NCBI RefSeq assembly: GCF_051521505.1
Contig: NZ_CP150356.1
Location: 5,332,001 to 5,396,000 of the forward strand
DNA length: 64,000 bases
DNA from: Sorangium sp025924095
GTDB taxonomy: Bacteria; Myxococcota_A; Polyangia; Polyangiales; Polyangiaceae
Reading direction: 5' to 3'
The notes beneath the pieces are model-generated. The model was not told the origin of the DNA. It searched no databases and worked only from the letters and a program-made list of their open reading frames with translations. Positions 61,701-64,000 of the stretch are shown here, piece by piece; position 1 is the stretch's first letter; each line of letters begins with the position of its first letter. Position numbers and translations under genes: made by a program.

Positions 61701-62563
61701 GTCGGCCAGCGCCGCGCCGGATCGTGCTCGTCCGCGCGGCGCGTCGCGAGCCACGCCTCGACGGCGTCGAGCGCGAACGAGACGACCGCCGCGTCCTCGG
61801 CCTCCGTCGGCTCCGCGCCCGCGACCGAGACCGCCTGCGCCACGCGCTCCGCGAGCGCCGGGTCCTCCCGCAGCGCCGCGCGCGCCTTCGACGCCCGCGC
61901 GCGGAGCTCGTCCGTCCACTTCGCGCCGCCGGCCTTGGCGGCCTTGCGCGCGATCTCGTCGACCTCGATCAGCGCGAGCACCGCGCGCGCGATCGCGAGC
62001 TCCTCGGCGGCGGAGCCGCTGTCGAGCGCGCTCGCCGGCGCGCCCATGGCCACGAGCGACCGCCGCGCCGCGTGCGCCGCCTCGACGTGCGTGCCCTGCC
62101 ACGCCTTCCCCGGGTTCGGCTTGAACAGCCGCTTCTTCGAGAACTCGCGCTTGAAGTCCCAGAGCACGCCGCGCTCGAGGGTCGCGTCGATCTGCGCCTG
62201 GGTCTCCCGCTCGACGCGGAAGAGCGTGGCCACGAAGCGGCCGACGTACGGCGCCGCCGCGAGCAGCGCCTCGGAGACCTGCTCCGGGGTGAGCGCGGTC
62301 CGGACCGCGTCGCCGCCCCCGGCGCCGGAGGCCCCCGCCGGCTCCGCGCGCAGGGCGGACCGGTACGCGTCGAAGCGCGCGAAGGCGCCCTCGTCCGACG
62401 CATGGAAATACTCCTCGAAGCGCTCCGTCAGCTCGGCGAGCTTCGCAGGGTCGAAGAGGTCGGCGTAACCGAAACCAGGGATTCCGAGCTCGAGCTCGGA
62501 AGCATCGGAGGTGGCCTGCACCCACGCAGAGAAGTCACCCTGCACTCCAGCGTTCGCTTCCAT
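58724..62563 (-). CDS. NfnAB/GltD-PyrK-like fused flavin iron-sulfur oxidoreductase
   Basis: 1279 residues from ATG 62563. Residues 1-340 are a helical domain unknown to me. Around 350-450 there is a Cys-rich iron-sulfur part (YCLLCHDRDKDSC, CPLEEKISEMH, CIDNPMCPGTGHRICNDCMK) like the N-terminus of glutamate synthase small subunit. The GltD-like flavoprotein follows (NVLVVGLGPAGYTLSHHLTR for FAD, VVIGGGLTAIDTATELAAY for NAD(P)). The last 300 residues are a ferredoxin-NADP reductase/PyrK-like unit (FEPGQFYRLQNYE, ETVLLAGGGLGNAVL) ending in a Cys cluster (CMMKEVCAQCLQR). NfnA plus NfnB do electron-bifurcating transhydrogenation in anaerobes; the fused order here is the reverse (B then A). Actual reaction unknown. 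Confidence 0.85.
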   Translation of the reverse strand: MEANAGVQGDFSAWVQATSDASELELGIPGFGYADLFDPAKLAELTERFEEYFHASDEGAFARFDAYRSALRAEPAGASGAGGGDAVRTALTPEQVSEALLAAAPYVGRFVATLFRVERETQAQIDATLERGVLWDFKREFSKKRLFKPNPGKAWQGTHVEAAHAARRSLVAMGAPASALDSGSAAEELAIARAVLALIEVDEIARKAAKAGGAKWTDELRARASKARAALREDPALAERVAQAVSVAGAEPTEAEDAAVVSFALDAVEAWLATRRADEHDPARRWPTLKAPRTLDYQALVQLHKKGAGDGPGSAELLVGPEHERRDRDGFALTDRRAGPREVESQVDYCLLCHDRDKDSCSKGLRDNKTGAIKSNPLGVELHGCPLEEKISEMHTMRGRGESIAALALVCIDNPMCPGTGHRICNDCMKACVFQKQDPVDIPQIETAALTDVLSLPWGLEIYGLLTRWNPLDALRPHALPYNGKNVLVVGLGPAGYTLSHHLTRQGFACVSIDGLKIEPLPVELTGDETRPPRPVRDFKRLYTELDERVLLGFGGVSEYGITVRWDKNFLTVLYVTLARQRLLRIHGGVRFGGTIDLDDAFRLGFHHVAIAAGAGRPTIIPLKNNLARGIRKASDFLMALQLAGAYKRSALANLQVRLPAVVIGGGLTAIDTATELAAYYIVQAEKTADRLDALVAERGEASVLAMFDEEEREFLVEQRRHAEEIRDERARAAREGRPPRFQGLIDAWGGVSLVYRKRLIDSPAYRLNHEEVAKSLEEGIRYVENLAPIEAVLDERGCVSSLVFDRQEVVDGKWRSAGQAVSIPARTVCVAAGTSPNVTYEKERPGSFVFDKWRQFFQPHRAYVDEGGALKVEPAKPREGFFTSYNDGEHAVSFYGDNHPHYAGSVVKAMASAKDAYPSVVALFRRDIARLGEEPQAARDARRRDLFARLDHDLVAVVERVERLTPTIVEVVVRAPAAARKFEPGQFYRLQNYEVSSPVVRGTRLAMEGLALTGAWVDKEKGLLSLIALEMGASSRLLAALRPGEEVVVMGPTGTPTDIPEGETVLLAGGGLGNAVLFSIAKALKARGDRVIYFAGYRRGEDLFKQDDIEVATDQVVWCTDSGAEIAPRRAMDRHFRGNIVQAMRAYAERQLGGELASLSEVRRIIAIGSDKMMNAVREARHGVLAPHLDPTHVGIASINSPMQCMMKEVCAQCLQRHVDPETGKETVVFSCFNQDQLIDHVDFKNLAARLRANTVQEKLSNAWLDHLLAERPALRHV

Positions 62564-62782
62564 ACCCGCGGCAAATGCTTTCTATTTCAAGGGGTTTGCT
62601 CGCCCGGCGAGGGCGCGCCCGCCCGATCCCGAGAGGGACGTAAAGTAGCACCGGGCGGTGCCGCCGACCTGTCTCTCGGGCAACATTCATCGCGCCGCGC
62701 TGCGCTCGCCGACGCGAGCGCGCATCGGTTGCGCGTTCGCCGCATTCGCCGCGCCGGCAAGGCGAGCGCGGGCGCGTCGCGG

Positions 62783-64000
62783 TCAGAAGCCCTGCGAGAC
62801 GACGCGCTCGATCGTGTGGGTCGAGATGTTGCCCGCGATGACGTCGGGATCGCGCAGCAGCGCCTGGTGCAGCGGGATGTTCGTGCGGATGCCGCCGATG
62901 ATGAACTCGTCGAGCGCGCACCGGAGCCTGGCGATCGCCTCGGCCCGGTTCGCGCCGTGCGCGATCACCTTGGCGACCAGCGAGTCGTAGGAGCTCGGGA
63001 CGCGGAAGCCGCCGTACACGCCGGAGTCGACGCGGATCCCGACGCCGCCGGGGGAGTGGTACTCGGTGATGAGCCCGGGCCACGGCACGAACGAGCGCGG
63101 ATCCTCGGCGTTGACCCGGCACTCGATGGCGTGGCCACGGAAGCTCCAGGGTCGCGTGTCGGGCAGCGTGAGGCGCTCGCCGGCGGCGGCGAGGATCTGC
63201 TGCGCGACAAGATCGACGCCGGTCACCATCTCGGTGACCGGGTGCTCGACCTGCACGCGGGTGTTCATCTCCATGAAGTAGAGATCGCCGCGGTCATCCA
63301 TCAGGAACTCGAGCGTGCCGAGGCCCGTGTAACCGGTCTCCAGGACCGCGGCACGGATGATGTCGCCCATCCTGGAGCGCTTCTCGTTGTCCATCGCCGG
63401 GCTGGGCGACTCCTCCATCACCTTCTGGTGCCGGCGCTGGAGCGAGCACTCGCGCTCGCCGAGCGTCCACACGCCCCCGTGCTGATCCGCGAGCACCTGG
63501 AACTCGATGTGGCGCGGCGCCTCGACGTAGCGCTCGAGGTAGACGTCCGGGTTCTTGAAGCCGTTCATGGCCTCCTGCGTCGCGATCTCGAACGAGCGCT
63601 GCACCTCGCCGTCGTGGCGGACGATGCGCATGCCCCTGCCGCCGCCGCCCCCGGAGGCCTTCAGGATCACCGGATAGCCGACGCGCTCGGCCTGCTCGCT
63701 CGCGTCCGCCGCGCTCGTGAGCACGCCGGTGCCGCTGAGCATCGGGATGCCGAAGCGCTTGGCGACCGCGCGCGCGGACACCTTGTCGCCCCAGGTCCGC
63801 ATCGCCTCGGCGGTCGGCCCGATGAAGGTGAGCCGGCACTTCTTGCAGAGCTCGGCGAACTTCGGGTTCTCCGAGAGGAACCCGTAGCCCGGGTGGATCG
63901 CGTCGGCGCCCGTGACCTCGGCGGCGGCGATGATCTGCGGGATGTTGAGGTAGCTCTTCGACGCGTCGGCCGGGCCGACGCACACGGCCTCGTCCGCGAA
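62783..64000 (-). CDS. accC: Acetyl-CoA (biotin) carboxylase subunit, N-terminus beyond window
   Basis: ATP-dependent carboxylation of biotin on BCCP, the first step of fatty acid synthesis. About 405 of the usual 445-450 residues are visible; the frame is open to base 64000. Motifs: HPGYGFLSENPKFAELC, the ATP-grasp glycine loop KASGGGGGRGMRIV, ERECSLQRRHQKVMEESPSP, EFLMDDRGDLYFMEMNTRVQ with VEHPVTEMVTGVDLV (catalytic Glu/Arg) and ECRVNAEDP. No biotin domain is fused. AccC of a two-subunit enzyme is most likely; propionyl- or pyruvate-carboxylase subunits share these motifs. Confidence 0.93.
   Translation of the reverse strand, partial: FADEAVCVGPADASKSYLNIPQIIAAAEVTGADAIHPGYGFLSENPKFAELCKKCRLTFIGPTAEAMRTWGDKVSARAVAKRFGIPMLSGTGVLTSAADASEQAERVGYPVILKASGGGGGRGMRIVRHDGEVQRSFEIATQEAMNGFKNPDVYLERYVEAPRHIEFQVLADQHGGVWTLGERECSLQRRHQKVMEESPSPAMDNEKRSRMGDIIRAAVLETGYTGLGTLEFLMDDRGDLYFMEMNTRVQVEHPVTEMVTGVDLVAQQILAAAGERLTLPDTRPWSFRGHAIECRVNAEDPRSFVPWPGLITEYHSPGGVGIRVDSGVYGGFRVPSSYDSLVAKVIAHGANRAEAIARLRCALDEFIIGGIRTNIPLHQALLRDPDVIAGNISTHTIERVVSQGF

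Overview
The window is very GC-rich, with frequent GTG/TTG starts, tightly packed and often overlapping genes, Gly-rich lipoproteins, myxobacterial-style Ser/Thr kinases (HRDVSPGN instead of HRDLKPxN) and histone-H1-like repeats. Together these point to a large-genome myxobacterium of the Sorangium/Polyangium type. That is inference from style, not a database match. No rRNA, tRNA, CRISPR array, transposase or phage gene was seen.

Region 1-19600 is dominated by vitamin B12 (cobalamin) biology. After a sirtuin cut by the window edge and a CcmH-like gene come three cobalamin riboswitches. The first (1823-2005) leads a pair of secreted/surface proteins. The second (5118-5300) leads nrdA-nrdB-thioesterase-metE-CWC protein, that is, the B12-independent ribonucleotide reductase and methionine synthase. 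The third (minus strand, 19376-19576) leads btuB, a beta-propeller lipoprotein, btuC, btuD, btuF and a conserved unknown. The logic is classical: low B12 would switch on B12 capture, B12 import and B12-independent substitute enzymes together. Riboswitches 1 and 2 are near-identical copies 3295 bp apart, including their sigma70-type promoters, and both are followed by a hairpin that has changed by compensatory substitution.

Region 19600-25600: a short AT-rich patch carries a Fur-box-like operator inside a good promoter. It now leads only to the 3' end of an entE/dhbE gene and the 5' end of an entB/dhbB gene, the wreck of a catecholate siderophore operon. Then, on the minus strand, come a redoxin and a 2-Cys peroxiredoxin, a lipoprotein, and two tandem FadL-type outer membrane proteins.

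Region 25600-46300 holds housekeeping and envelope genes: an RlmN-like radical SAM enzyme with tatB-tatC; lgt with two tandem lspA copies; two small helical lipoproteins; an MrfA/YprA-type helicase with a probable leaderless transcript; an SDR oxidoreductase divergent from a Ser/Thr kinase; a lipoprotein methyltransferase; a DUF1566-type lipoprotein; a secreted metzincin protease with PPC domains; a GspE-N-domain protein followed by a probably broken gene; and an FtsB/DivIC-like protein.

Region 46500-64000 starts with a 1762-residue pseudokinase-TPR protein. Next is a striking fusion of a long histone-H1-like tail to a degenerate Fic domain, then endonuclease III, a small Cys-rich lipoprotein, the methylmalonyl-CoA mutase chaperone GTPase MeaB, an aminoacyl-tRNA-protein transferase (Ate/Bpt), YhbY, a 1279-residue NfnAB-like flavoprotein fusion, and biotin carboxylase AccC cut by the window end. 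All calls come from reading sequence and motifs by eye; no search, alignment or folding program was run.
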